This document shows, one piece after another, positions 44,301-52,088 of a stretch of DNA of 64,000 bases. Each line of letters opens with the position of its first letter. The stretch's first letter is position 1. The notes beneath the pieces were generated by a model. It had not been told where the DNA came from, made no database searches, and saw only the letters and a program-made list of their open reading frames with translations. Origin of the DNA: Leclercia sp. LSNIH1 (GTDB taxonomy: Bacteria; Pseudomonadota; Gammaproteobacteria; Enterobacterales; Enterobacteriaceae); the NCBI RefSeq assembly GCF_002902985.1, contig NZ_CP026167.1, positions 3,100,001 to 3,164,000 of the forward strand, in the 5' to 3' direction. The position numbers were made by a program, and so were the translations under genes.

Positions 44301-44975
44301 GCCCGCACCTGGACGGCGGAAAACTCGGTGGGGATCGGCGGGGCCTATCTCTGTGTCTACGGCATGGAGGGGCCGGGCGGATATCAGTTTGTCGGGCGCA
44401 CCTTGCAGATGTGGAGCCGCTATCACGCCGTAGAGGATTTCGGCGGCAAGCCCTGGCTGCTGCGCTTCTTTGACCAGATCCGCTTCTATCCGGTCTCTGC
44501 CGACGAGCTGCTCACCATCCGCCGCGATTTCCCGCTGGGGCGCTACCCGCTGCGCATTGAGCACACCAGCCTGAAGCTGGCGGAGTATCAGCAGTTTCTC
44601 GCTGACGAAGCGCAGGAGATTGACGCGTTTCGCGCCCATCAGCAGGAGGCCTTTAACGCTGAGCGCGAGCGCTGGATCGCCAACGGCCAGGCGCATTTCG
44701 ACAGCAGCGATCTGCTGGCGGATGAGGGCGATGATGCCCCGCTGCAGCCGGGTCAGGCGGGCATCGACAGCCCGGTCTCCGGCAACCTGTGGCAGGTGAG
44801 CGTGGAGGTGGGCAAGGCGGTCCGCGAGGGGGATGTGCTGGTGGTGCTGGAGTCGATGAAGATGGAGATCCCGCTCCTTGCCACCCAGGACGGAATTGTC
44901 AGTCAGGTGCGCGTCCAGCCGGGCTCCCCGGTACGGGCGGGTCAGTGTGTGGTGGTCCTGGAGAAAACAGCATGA
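41373..44975 (+). CDS. Biotin-dependent guanidine carboxylase (urea carboxylase family)
   Basis: A 1200-residue enzyme. Residues about 1–445 are a biotin carboxylase (ATP-grasp; IANRGAIACRI, HPGYGFLSEN, FLEVNTRLQVEHGVTEQV). About 465–1080 are the KipI/KipA-type carboxyltransferase domains. The C-terminus is a biotin carrier with Lys1163 in ESMKMEIP. It makes carboxyguanidine (or, in true urea carboxylases, allophanate) from substrate, ATP and bicarbonate. Guanidine is favoured as substrate here by the riboswitch and by the two deiminase-type neighbours. A biotin ligase elsewhere must load it. The stop overlaps the atzF start. Confidence 0.9.
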   Translation: MLTKLLIANRGAIACRILRTLRAMKIGGVAVYSEADISSLHIREADEALSLGDGPAANTYLVSEKIIAAAKASGAQAIHPGYGFLSENAAFAEACEAAGIAFVGPTPEQLRLFGLKHTARALAKEHGVPMLEGTELLADVNAALEAAEQVGYPVMLKSTAGGGGIGMRVCYTAAELFEAFDAVVRLGKNNFSDAGVFIEKYIERARHLEVQLFGDGRGEVIALGVRDCSVQRRNQKVLEETPAPNLPEGMADALCEAAIKLGKAVHYRSAGTVEFVYDSDAARFYFLEVNTRLQVEHGVTEQVWGVDLVRWMIELAAGTLPPLAALRDGLTPEGHAIQARVYAEDPGRQFQPSPGLLTEVVFPEDNRRTLRIDSWVESGCEVPPFFDPMLAKIIAWQPTRDAAIEALHAALGETRLYGVETNRSYLQQILTFTPFASGEPWTRCLEGLDYHAVTLEVLSAGTQTTVQDYPGRTGYWAVGVPPSGPMDSRALRLGNRLLGNDEGAAGLEITLSGPTLKFNCDAQLAVTGAEIALTLDGEPLETNRIYRVQSGMTLRMGDIRGDGVRSYLCLRGGFNVPDYLGSKSTFTLGQFGGHAGRALRTGDVLHISPLTAPCPAQTLPPALCTTLEPVRTLRVIYGPHGAPEYFTPAYMTTFFATDWEVHFNSSRTGVRLIGPKPEWVRESGGEAGLHPSNIHDNPYAIGAVDFTGDMPVILGPDGPSLGGFVCPVTIIEADLHAIGQLKAGDKVRFVPVDIATARQLAQAQAAQIASLHPLDVAWQPSEPASPVVLEQGQADKRLVARLSGDTHLLLEIGDPELDLVLRFRAHALMQALEARALDGVIDLTPGIRSLQIHYQPEALSLASLLDTVAGLWQAVCEQDALEVPSRIVWLPLSWDDPACQKAIDKYMTTVRRDAPWCPSNLEFIRRINDLANVDEVYKTVFDASYLVMGLGDVYLGAPVATPLDPRHRLVTTKYNPARTWTAENSVGIGGAYLCVYGMEGPGGYQFVGRTLQMWSRYHAVEDFGGKPWLLRFFDQIRFYPVSADELLTIRRDFPLGRYPLRIEHTSLKLAEYQQFLADEAQEIDAFRAHQQEAFNAERERWIANGQAHFDSSDLLADEGDDAPLQPGQAGIDSPVSGNLWQVSVEVGKAVREGDVLVVLESMKMEIPLLATQDGIVSQVRVQPGSPVRAGQCVVVLEKTA

Positions 44976-46771
44976 CACATCCATTTGATTTACGTCTCGA
45001 TGTACTGACGCAGGCTTACCGCGAGGGCCGCCTCACTCCGCGGGAGGTGATTAACACCCTGCGCGAGCGGGCGCTGGCGCTAAACCCTGAGTTCAACGCC
45101 TTTATCTATCTGCTCACCTCCGAGGAGCTGGAGCCGTATCTGGCCGCGCTTGAGGATCAATCCCCGCAGACGCTGCCCCTCTACGGCGTGCCCTTTGCTA
45201 TTAAAGACAATATCGATCTGGCGGGCATCGTCACCACCGCCGCCTGCCCGGCGTTTGCATACCGGGCTGAGCAGGATGCCACTATCGTCGGCCAGCTGAT
45301 CGCCCTGGGGGCAATCCCGCTGGGGAAAACCAACCTCGATCAGTTCGCTACCGGCTTAAACGGCACACGCTCGCCGTATGGCCCATGTCGTAACAGTGTC
45401 AATGCGGATTATCCATCCGGGGGCTCCAGCGCGGGGTCGTCGCTGGCGGTGGCGCTGGGGCTGGCGAGTTTTGCTCTCGGCACCGACACGGCCGGGAGCG
45501 GGCGCGTGCCCGCCGCGCTGAATAATCTGGTCGGGCTTAAGGCCACCAAAGGGTTACTCTCCACCGCCGGGGTGGTGCCTGCCTGCCGCACCCTGGACTG
45601 CGTGACCTTCTTTACCGCCACGGCGGAAGAGGCCAGCCAGCTGCTGGCGCTGACGGCGGTGAAAGATCCGCGGGACGACTACAGCCGCGCCAATCCAGCC
45701 TGGAACGGCGCCCAGGCTTTTGGTCTGCCTGAGGCCGGGTTCCGCTTCGGCGTACCGGATCGGCTGGAGTTCCTTGGCTGCACCGAGAGCGAAGCGCTGT
45801 ATCACGCCGCAAAAGCGCGGTTGATCGCCCTCGGTGGCGTGCCGGTGACCATCGACTTTTCGCCGTTTCTGGCGGCAGCGACGCTGCTCTATAACGGCCC
45901 GTGGGTGGCGGAGCGCTATCACGTGGCGGGGGCGCTGATTGCGCAGCAACCGAATGCAGTGCTGCCGGTGATCCGCGATGTGCTGAGCAAAGCGCCCGGT
46001 ACCGATGCGGTCGCGGCCTTTGACGCCCAGTATCAGCTTCAGCATTTCAAACGCTTGTGCGATGAGGTCATGGCGACGCTTGACTGCGTGCTCACGCCCA
46101 CCTATCCACGCCCGGTGACGCTGGCCGAGCTGGCGGAGGAGCCGGTAAAGCGCAATTCCGAGCTGGGGATTTATACCAACTTTATGAACCTGCTGGACTA
46201 TGCCGCCGTGGCGGTGCCTGCCGGGTTCATGGCGAATGGCCTGCCCTCAGGCGTGACGCTGTTTGGCCGGGCCTTTACCGACCAGTATCTGCTGAGCCTT
46301 GCCGGGGCGTTACAACGTTACCAGAATCTGCTGTTACCCGGCGATCGTGCGTTACAGGCGACGGCACCCACGACCACGGCCAGCCACGATCGCCTGCCGG
46401 TGGTGGTTTGCGGGGCTCATCTGGACGGGCTGGCGCTGAATCACCAGCTGCGCCAGCGCGGGGCAACCTTACGTGAAACCACCCGCAGCGCACCGCACTA
46501 TCGCCTTTTTGCCCTCGCCGACGGGAAACGGCCTGGCATGGTGCGCGACCGCGAACAGGGGGCAGCGATTGCCTTGGAAGTGTGGGATCTGCCCCATGCC
46601 GAGGTGGGATCGTTTCTGGCGGGCATCCCGGCTCCGCTGGGACTGGGGAAAGTAGAGCTGGAGGACGGGCGCTGGTTAACCGGGTTTATCTGTGAGGAGT
46701 ACGGCTTGCAGGGGGCAGAGGATATTACCGCTTTCGGCGGCTGGAGAGCCTGGCTTACTCACCAGCAGTAA
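44972..46771 (+). CDS. atzF: Allophanate hydrolase
   Basis: A 599-residue amidase-signature enzyme that hydrolyses allophanate to two CO2 and two ammonium. The Lys–cisSer–Ser triad is intact: Lys78 in FAIKDN, Ser153 in GGSSAGSS and Ser176 in DTAGSGR. The C-terminal about 130 residues form the AtzF-type second domain (VVCGAHLDGLALNHQL…WLTGFICEEYG), which removes the second carboxyl group. ATG overlaps the carboxylase stop (ATGA), so it is translationally coupled and last in the operon. Confidence 0.92.
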   Translation: MTHPFDLRLDVLTQAYREGRLTPREVINTLRERALALNPEFNAFIYLLTSEELEPYLAALEDQSPQTLPLYGVPFAIKDNIDLAGIVTTAACPAFAYRAEQDATIVGQLIALGAIPLGKTNLDQFATGLNGTRSPYGPCRNSVNADYPSGGSSAGSSLAVALGLASFALGTDTAGSGRVPAALNNLVGLKATKGLLSTAGVVPACRTLDCVTFFTATAEEASQLLALTAVKDPRDDYSRANPAWNGAQAFGLPEAGFRFGVPDRLEFLGCTESEALYHAAKARLIALGGVPVTIDFSPFLAAATLLYNGPWVAERYHVAGALIAQQPNAVLPVIRDVLSKAPGTDAVAAFDAQYQLQHFKRLCDEVMATLDCVLTPTYPRPVTLAELAEEPVKRNSELGIYTNFMNLLDYAAVAVPAGFMANGLPSGVTLFGRAFTDQYLLSLAGALQRYQNLLLPGDRALQATAPTTTASHDRLPVVVCGAHLDGLALNHQLRQRGATLRETTRSAPHYRLFALADGKRPGMVRDREQGAAIALEVWDLPHAEVGSFLAGIPAPLGLGKVELEDGRWLTGFICEEYGLQGAEDITAFGGWRAWLTHQQ

Positions 46772-46777
46772 GCCAGG
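46749..46777. terminator. Inverted repeat at the atzF/dmsD convergence
   Basis: CCTGGCTTACT and AGTAAGCCAGG form a perfect 11-bp stem with a 7-base loop. It covers the atzF stop codon and ends 7 bases before the dmsD stop. Without a T-run it would work as a bidirectional or factor-assisted terminator. Confidence 0.6.
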
Positions 46778-46783
46778 GGAGGA

Positions 46784-47398
46784 TTAACGGAAAAGTGGTT
46801 TTTCGGCGACCGGGGTCAGCAGGCCGGATTGCCACTCAGCCAGCGTCAACTGTGCTAGTTTGCCCAGCGCGCGGTAGAACGGGTGGCCTGCGTTTTCGAC
46901 AAACACGGAAAGAAAGCGCGTGCTCCAGGGCAGCAGATGCCAGGCCAGCAGTTGGTCGAGCTCTGCATCCCGGCCCGTTTCTGCCAGCCATGCCGCCATC
47001 AGCAGCAGGGTGCCAAAGTGATCTTCCGGCTCGTTGTTCGCCATCTCAAACACGATGCCGTTTTCCCGCATCCACTGGCGCAGCGCCAGGGTGGAATCCC
47101 CGAACAGCACGCTCTCTCGATCCAGCCAGACCGAGCCCCAAGGCGGCGCGGGCAGCGCCCACGGACCCAGAAACAGCCGTTGCCAGGCGGTACGCAAGGG
47201 TTCATCGGCAGGCTGGCAAAGCTCGTCGGCAATGGGGGCCAACAGGCACTCATCCAGCGGCCAGTCCTGCTGCCAGTCGTTGTGGGTTAAGGCCGTGACC
47301 AGCGGCGCGGCTTCGGGGCTATCCGGAGCGTAGTAAAACAGCGCGCCCAACACACGGGCAGTAAAGGCAAACGACTCTCTCATGACTTCATCCTTCAT
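46784..47398 (-). CDS. dmsD: DmsD, Tat proofreading chaperone
   Basis: A 204-residue cytoplasmic helical chaperone of the TorD family, the same length as E. coli DmsD. It binds the twin-arginine leader of DmsA/YnfE-type molybdoenzymes until the cofactor is loaded. Family hallmarks: WQRLFLGPWALPAPPWGSVWLDRESVLFG-type hotspot and EPEDHFG are visible. The listed ATG (MKDEVMRESF) aligns with E. coli; ATG at 47383 (MRESF) has a better AAGGA. It follows ynfE directly, with ynfGH missing. Confidence 0.93.
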   Translation of the reverse strand: MKDEVMRESFAFTARVLGALFYYAPDSPEAAPLVTALTHNDWQQDWPLDECLLAPIADELCQPADEPLRTAWQRLFLGPWALPAPPWGSVWLDRESVLFGDSTLALRQWMRENGIVFEMANNEPEDHFGTLLLMAAWLAETGRDAELDQLLAWHLLPWSTRFLSVFVENAGHPFYRALGKLAQLTLAEWQSGLLTPVAEKPLFR

Positions 47399-47400
47399 TT

Positions 47401-47418
47401 GCGCGGGTTGCCCCGCGC
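47401..47418 (-). repeat. Hairpin between ynfE and dmsD
   Basis: GCGCGGG and CCCGCGC form a 7-bp stem with a 4-base loop in the 35-bp ynfE–dmsD gap, exactly where ynfGH lie in E. coli. It may lower dmsD expression or be a by-product of the deletion. Confidence 0.5.
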
Positions 47419-47433
47419 TGACACAGTAATTGG

Positions 47434-49863
47434 CTACGCCTTTTCAATTTGCACCAGATTGGTGTGCTGCGGATTGCCCTTCGCCAGAGGAGACGGACGA
47501 TGGGTGGTCAGCGTGTTGATGCATGAGCCGTGGTCAATGCGATCCCCGGTCATGTTGGCATCGTGCCAGGCACCCTGGCCCATTGCGCTGACGCCCGGCA
47601 TAATGCGCGGCGTGACTTTCGCCGGAATACGCAACTCACCGCGGGCATTATAAACCCGCACCATGTCGCCGTTTTTGATCCCACGCGTTTTGGCATCCAC
47701 CGGATTGAGCCACACCTCCTGACGGCAGGCGGCCTGCAGCACATCGACGTTGCCGTAGCTGGAGTGGGTGCGGGCTTTGAAGTGGAAGCCAAACAGCTGT
47801 AACGGAAACTGGCTGCGGTCAGGATCGTCCCAGCCTTCGAAGGTGGAGGCGTAGATCGGCAGCGGACTGATGATTTCATCTTTTTCCAGCTGCCAGGTGC
47901 GGGCAATATCGGCCAGCCTGCTGGAGTAGATCTCGATTTTGCCTGACGGCGTTTTAAGCGGATTAGCCGCCGGATCGTCGCGGAATTTTTTATAGGCGAC
48001 GAAATGCCCGTTCGGATCTTTACGCTTGTAGATGCCCATCGCTTTTAATTCCTCATAAGAGGGAAGCTGCGGATCTTTCGCCACCATCTTCGCGTAGAGA
48101 TATTGTAACCATTCGGCCTGGGTCCGGCCTTCGGTAAAGCGCTGATAGACATCCGGACCGAGGCGCTTCGCCACCTCGCTCATGATCCAGTAGATAGGCT
48201 TACGTTCGAATTTTGGCGCGGTCACCGGCTGGAGGAAGATGAGATAACCCATGTTCCCGGCATAGTCGTTGGGAATGATATCCTCCTGCTCGACGGTCAT
48301 CAGATCCGGCAGCAGCAGATCGGCATATTTCGCCGACGAGGTCATAAAATTGTCAATGACTACAATCATTTCGCATTTACTTTCATCCTGCAAAATGTCG
48401 TGGGTTTTATTGATGTCCGAATGCTGGTTAATGAGGGTGTTACCGGCATAGTTCCAGATGAACTTGATCGGCACGTCGAGCTTATCTTTGCCGCGCACCC
48501 CGTCGCGGGTGGCGGTCATCTCCGGCCCGCGGGCGATGGCGTCGGTCCAGCTGAAGCAGGAGATTTGCGTTTTGACCGGATTCTCCGGGAGCGGCATCCG
48601 CTCAATGGTGATGGTGTAGGTGGATTCACGCGCGCCGCTGTTGCCGCCATTTATGCCGACGTTGCCGGTGAGGATAGGGAGCATGGCGATGGCCCGGGAG
48701 GTAAGCTCGCCGTTGGCCTGGCGCTGCGGCCCCCAGCCCTGGCAGATATATGCCGGTTTCGCGGTGCTAATTTCCCGGGCCAGCTTAATGATACGATCGG
48801 CGGGAATGCCGGTGATGCGCGAGGCCCACTCCGGGGTTTTGGCGGTGGCATCGTCGCCCTCACCAAGGATATAGGCCTTATAGTGGCCGTTGGCAGGCGC
48901 GCCTTCCGGCAGGGTGGTTTCGTCGTAACCGACGCAGTATTTATCGAGGAAGGGCTGGTCGACGAGATTTTCGTTAATCAGCACCCAGGCGATGCCCGCC
49001 ACCAGCGCGGCATCGGTTCCCGGACGAATCGGGATCCACTCATCCTCACGCCCGGCGGCGGTGTCGGTGTAGCGGGGATCGATGACGATCATGCGCGCAT
49101 TCGAACGTTCGCGCGCCTGTTCGAGGTAATAGGTGATCCCCCCGCCGCTCATGCGAGTTTCCGCCGGGTTATTGCCAAACATCACCACCAGCTTGCTGTT
49201 TTCGATATCCGAGGTGCTGTTGCCCTCGTTGCTGCCGTAGGTGTAGGGCATCGCGCAGGCGATCTGCGCCGTGCTGTAGGTACCATAATGGCTCAAAAAA
49301 CCGCCATAGCAGTTCATCAGTCGGGCCACCAGAGAGGCGTAAGGCGAGGAGCGGGTGATATTGCCGCCGACAATACCGGAAGAGTAATTAATGTAGACCG
49401 CTTCGTTGCCGTATTTAGCGACCACGTCGCGCAGGCTGGTGGTGAGCAGATCCAGAGCGTCATCCCAGGAGATGCGTTCAAATTTCCCTTCACCGCGTTT
49501 GCCCACGCGTTTCATGGGATAGTTCAGGCGATCGGGATGATTGATGCGTCGACGAATCGAGCGTCCGCGCAGGCAGGCGCGCACCTGATGGTTGCCATAG
49601 GTGTCGTCGCCGGTGTTGTCCGTTTCAACCCAGTACACTTCATCGTCACGCACGTGCAGCCGCAGCGCGCAGCGGCTGCCGCAGTTGACCGAGCAAGCGC
49701 CCCAGACCACTTTATCTGCGCGTGTCTGCTGTACTGCCGCGGCTGCGGGGCGTAAACCAAAGGGTAATGACAGGCCGCCTGCGGCAAGCGCAAGGGATCC
49801 GATGGCGGTCGATTTGACGAGGGTACGGCGGCTGATCCCGCCGCTATGCTCACTATCTGACAT
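47434..49863 (-). CDS. ynfE: YnfE, DmsA-type molybdopterin oxidoreductase
   Basis: An 809-residue periplasmic molybdo-bis-MGD enzyme of the DMSO-reductase family; E. coli YnfE (808 residues) is a paralogue of DmsA and acts on selenate. The Tat leader carries SRRTLVKSTA. The [4Fe-4S] cysteines are Cys57, Cys61, Cys65 and one in VRACLRGRS. A Ser-type Mo region (HYGTYSTAQI) is present. The usual electron-transfer subunit and membrane anchor (YnfG, YnfH) are not encoded next to it, nor is ynfF. An FNR-like site lies upstream. It is therefore an orphan catalytic subunit that may borrow DmsBC. Confidence 0.92.
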   Translation of the reverse strand: MSDSEHSGGISRRTLVKSTAIGSLALAAGGLSLPFGLRPAAAAVQQTRADKVVWGACSVNCGSRCALRLHVRDDEVYWVETDNTGDDTYGNHQVRACLRGRSIRRRINHPDRLNYPMKRVGKRGEGKFERISWDDALDLLTTSLRDVVAKYGNEAVYINYSSGIVGGNITRSSPYASLVARLMNCYGGFLSHYGTYSTAQIACAMPYTYGSNEGNSTSDIENSKLVVMFGNNPAETRMSGGGITYYLEQARERSNARMIVIDPRYTDTAAGREDEWIPIRPGTDAALVAGIAWVLINENLVDQPFLDKYCVGYDETTLPEGAPANGHYKAYILGEGDDATAKTPEWASRITGIPADRIIKLAREISTAKPAYICQGWGPQRQANGELTSRAIAMLPILTGNVGINGGNSGARESTYTITIERMPLPENPVKTQISCFSWTDAIARGPEMTATRDGVRGKDKLDVPIKFIWNYAGNTLINQHSDINKTHDILQDESKCEMIVVIDNFMTSSAKYADLLLPDLMTVEQEDIIPNDYAGNMGYLIFLQPVTAPKFERKPIYWIMSEVAKRLGPDVYQRFTEGRTQAEWLQYLYAKMVAKDPQLPSYEELKAMGIYKRKDPNGHFVAYKKFRDDPAANPLKTPSGKIEIYSSRLADIARTWQLEKDEIISPLPIYASTFEGWDDPDRSQFPLQLFGFHFKARTHSSYGNVDVLQAACRQEVWLNPVDAKTRGIKNGDMVRVYNARGELRIPAKVTPRIMPGVSAMGQGAWHDANMTGDRIDHGSCINTLTTHRPSPLAKGNPQHTNLVQIEKA

Positions 49864-49961
49864 GACTCACTCCATTACGTTCGTCGTTTGAAAACTGATT
49901 TCAGCCGTGATGACGATCGGGCTAATGAAAGTGAGTGTTACCCATTAAGGGGGAGGTAATA

Positions 49962-49975
49962 TTAATGTACATCAA
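49962..49975 (-). promoter_or_regulatory. FNR box upstream of ynfE
   Basis: On the minus strand TTGAT-GTAC-ATTAA matches FNR consensus TTGAT-N4-ATCAA with one mismatch. It lies about 100 bp before the ynfE start and predicts anaerobic activation, as known for ynfE in E. coli. Confidence 0.7.
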
Positions 49976-50013
49976 AACAAACGAAATTCCCCCGCGCAAA
50001 CGGGGGGGAATAT

Positions 50014-50319
50014 TCACTGTGGCTCGCGCGGTGCAGGGGCCTGATTACCGCCTCCGCTTACCGGAAAGTTGCCGCTGCTGGTGCGGGTATAGAGGATTTT
50101 AAGGGTGTCATTGGCGCAGTGGCCTACCACTTCGGCGTCGGGTTTGTCGGCCTGATCGTTTGGCACAATGTTCAGCATAAAACCGCTCTCCGGCACGCCA
50201 TTATTGATGATCCGCTGCTGAATATCGCTTTTGATGCGCTCGCAGTTATCGGGTGCCGCCAGCGCGGCCGGGGCAATGCCCGCCAGCAAAAGTGCAGTAA
50301 TCCAGGGTAACCGTTTCAT
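50014..50319 (-). CDS. ynfD: YnfD, DUF1161 exported protein
   Basis: A 101-residue periplasmic protein with a signal peptide (1–22, ending ALAAP) and the DUF1161 core: DNCERIKSDIQQRIINNGVPESG and VVGHCANDTLKILYTR, with two Cys that may pair. Function unknown. It is divergent from ynfC as in E. coli. The proline-rich tail (APAPREPQ) is a family feature. GGAGG precedes the ATG. Confidence 0.9.
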   Translation of the reverse strand: MKRLPWITALLLAGIAPAALAAPDNCERIKSDIQQRIINNGVPESGFMLNIVPNDQADKPDAEVVGHCANDTLKILYTRTSSGNFPVSGGGNQAPAPREPQ

Positions 50320-50424
50320 ATCTGCCTCCTTACGACTGTGTGTGACTATAATAGTAGCAGGGATAGTGTAAACGTTTGTATTTGCTACACTGCCCGGGAT
50401 CCTCTTCTGCTATTGGTAGGTCAT

Positions 50425-51135
50425 GTGAATAAACACGCGCTTATGGTTCTCCTGGCGGCTCTGTTGACGGGGTGTGATAACACCGCCGCGCCGCTGTCGT
50501 TTACGCCAGAGATGGCGAGCTTTTCTAACGAATTTGATTTTGATCCCCTGCGCGGGCCGGTGAAAGATTTCAGCCAGACGCTCTTCAATGATAAAGGGGA
50601 AGTGGCCAAGCGCGTCAGCGGCACGCTCTCTACGGAAGGCTGCTTCGACAGCCTGGAGCTGCACGATCTGGAGGCGAACACCGGCATCGCCCTGGTGCTG
50701 GACGCCAACTACTATCTGGATGCGCAAACCCAGCAGAAAAAGCTGCGGCTACAGGGCAAATGCCAGCTGGCGGAACTGCCCGCATCGGGGATTTCATGGG
50801 ATACCGATGACAACGGTTTTATCGTCAGCGCCCACGGCAAAGATATGGAAGTGAGCTATCGCTACGATGCAGAGGGTTATCCACTCGGTAAAACCACCGT
50901 CTCCGGGGAGCAGCAGCTCTCCATTACGGCCACACCGGCGGCGGACAAGCGCAAGAAACTGGACTACACCTCGGTGAGCCAGCTAAATGATAAGCGGCTG
51001 GGCAAGGTGAAACAGACCTGCGATTACGATCGCCACGACAACCCGGTGGCGTGCGAGCTGGTAGTGGTCGATGAGAGCGTCAAGCCGGCAGTCTCGCGCA
51101 AGTACACCATCAAAAACACGATTGAGTACTATTAA
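50425..51135 (+). CDS. ynfC: YnfC, lipoprotein (UPF0257 type)
   Basis: A 236-residue lipoprotein. The lipobox LLTGC at about residues 13–17 is followed by Asp, an inner-membrane retention-type residue. The mature part begins with SFTPEMASFSNEFDFDPLRG, as in E. coli YnfC, and ends TIKNTIEYY. The start is GTG 50425 with GGTAGG upstream; it gives the E. coli length, while the first ATG of the open frame (50338) is far outside. Function unknown. It is convergent with ynfB because speG is missing. Confidence 0.9.
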   Translation: MNKHALMVLLAALLTGCDNTAAPLSFTPEMASFSNEFDFDPLRGPVKDFSQTLFNDKGEVAKRVSGTLSTEGCFDSLELHDLEANTGIALVLDANYYLDAQTQQKKLRLQGKCQLAELPASGISWDTDDNGFIVSAHGKDMEVSYRYDAEGYPLGKTTVSGEQQLSITATPAADKRKKLDYTSVSQLNDKRLGKVKQTCDYDRHDNPVACELVVVDESVKPAVSRKYTIKNTIEYY

Positions 51136-51136
51136 A

Positions 51137-51160
51137 CACCGCGCAGGAGGCTGCGCGGTG
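51137..51160. terminator. Bidirectional terminator between ynfC and ynfB
   Basis: CACCGCGCAG and CTGCGCGGTG form a perfect 10-bp stem with a 4-base loop, starting one base past the ynfC stop and ending 14 bases before the ynfB stop. It is followed by CTTTC only, so it is moderately strong. Confidence 0.7.
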
Positions 51161-51173
51161 CTTTCAGGCAGAA

Positions 51174-51503
51174 TCAGGGGGCCAGGGCGCGGCCAGTGCG
51201 GCGGTCAAGGCAGCGCAGGGTGTTGGGCTCCCAGTAGGCGTTCACATTGGCGCTCTGCTGGCATTTATCCCGGGCGTCAAAAGCGACATCCTCTTTATCC
51301 CACTCTTTTTCCACGCGGCTGTTCACCTTATGGCGCAGGCTGCGGGTATCGTTCCACTGCTCTTTATCCATGGCGGCATTTTGACGGCTCTGGGCGCTGT
51401 CGCCGGATTCAATAATCAGTTTGCTGGTGTTGGCGGATACTGGCGCGATGAAAACAGCAGCCAGCAGGGCAGCCAGGCAGAGGCGTGTGCTCATTTTACG
51501 CAT
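51174..51503 (-). CDS. ynfB: YnfB, UPF0482 exported protein
   Basis: A 109-residue periplasmic protein (E. coli YnfB is 113). A signal peptide (about 1–25, ending VSA) is followed by the conserved [32 protein letters not shown] and [18 protein letters not shown] segments; two Cys may form a disulfide. Function unknown. In E. coli speG lies between it and ynfC. Confidence 0.9.
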   Translation of the reverse strand: MRKMSTRLCLAALLAAVFIAPVSANTSKLIIESGDSAQSRQNAAMDKEQWNDTRSLRHKVNSRVEKEWDKEDVAFDARDKCQQSANVNAYWEPNTLRCLDRRTGRALAP

Positions 51504-51652
51504 AGCGATTTCCTTGTAGACGGTGGACGTTCGACGACTCCACCGGAGTTTTTACATCAGTCCATTTTGAGGGCATACCCACATCAGGCGTGTGGAAGGG
51601 TTCCTTTCACATTCGGGTATGATACCTCATCACACATCAGACAACGTTAAAT

Positions 51653-51979
51653 ATGTTTAAAACAACTTTGCTCTTTTTTGCCACCGCGCTCTGCGAAATT
51701 CTCGGCTGTTTTCTGCCGTGGCTCTGGCTGAAGAAAGGCGCCTCGGTGCTGCTGTTGATTCCCGCGGGCGCTGCCTTGGTGCTGTTTGTCTGGTTACTCA
51801 CCCTGCATCCCGCAGCAAGCGGGCGCGTCTATGCCGCTTATGGCGGCGTCTATGTCTGCACAGCGCTGTTGTGGTTGCGGGTGGTCGATGGCGTAAAACT
51901 AAGCCTCTACGACTGGGTTGGGGCGCTGGTGGCGCTGTGCGGCATGCTCATTATCGTGGCAGGTTGGGGGCGCGCATGA
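51653..51979 (+). CDS. ynfA: YnfA, small inner-membrane protein (UPF0060)
   Basis: A 108-residue membrane protein with four transmembrane helices, distantly related to small multidrug-resistance (SMR) transporters. [23 protein letters not shown] and the closing [19 protein letters not shown] match E. coli YnfA. The E14-like glutamate of SMR proteins is present in CEILGC. It may export cationic compounds. It is divergent from ynfB. Confidence 0.93.
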   Translation: MFKTTLLFFATALCEILGCFLPWLWLKKGASVLLLIPAGAALVLFVWLLTLHPAASGRVYAAYGGVYVCTALLWLRVVDGVKLSLYDWVGALVALCGMLIIVAGWGRA

Positions 51980-52088
51980 GCGTCCAATATGTGATCCAGC
52001 GACGGTTTTTTGATCTTTATACTTGTATGGTAGTAGGGTAATTGCGTAGATTTCCGGCATCACAATAAAAGATGTAAGGAACCGGAAA

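Noticed and set aside
43200..44984. A 594-codon minus-strand frame opposite the carboxylase
   Set aside because: It is a high-GC shadow of a well-supported gene: no ribosome-binding site, no domain, and codon content that mirrors the plus strand.
48400..49755. A 451-codon plus-strand frame opposite ynfE
   Set aside because: Shadow of ynfE, with no start signal and no protein-like motifs.
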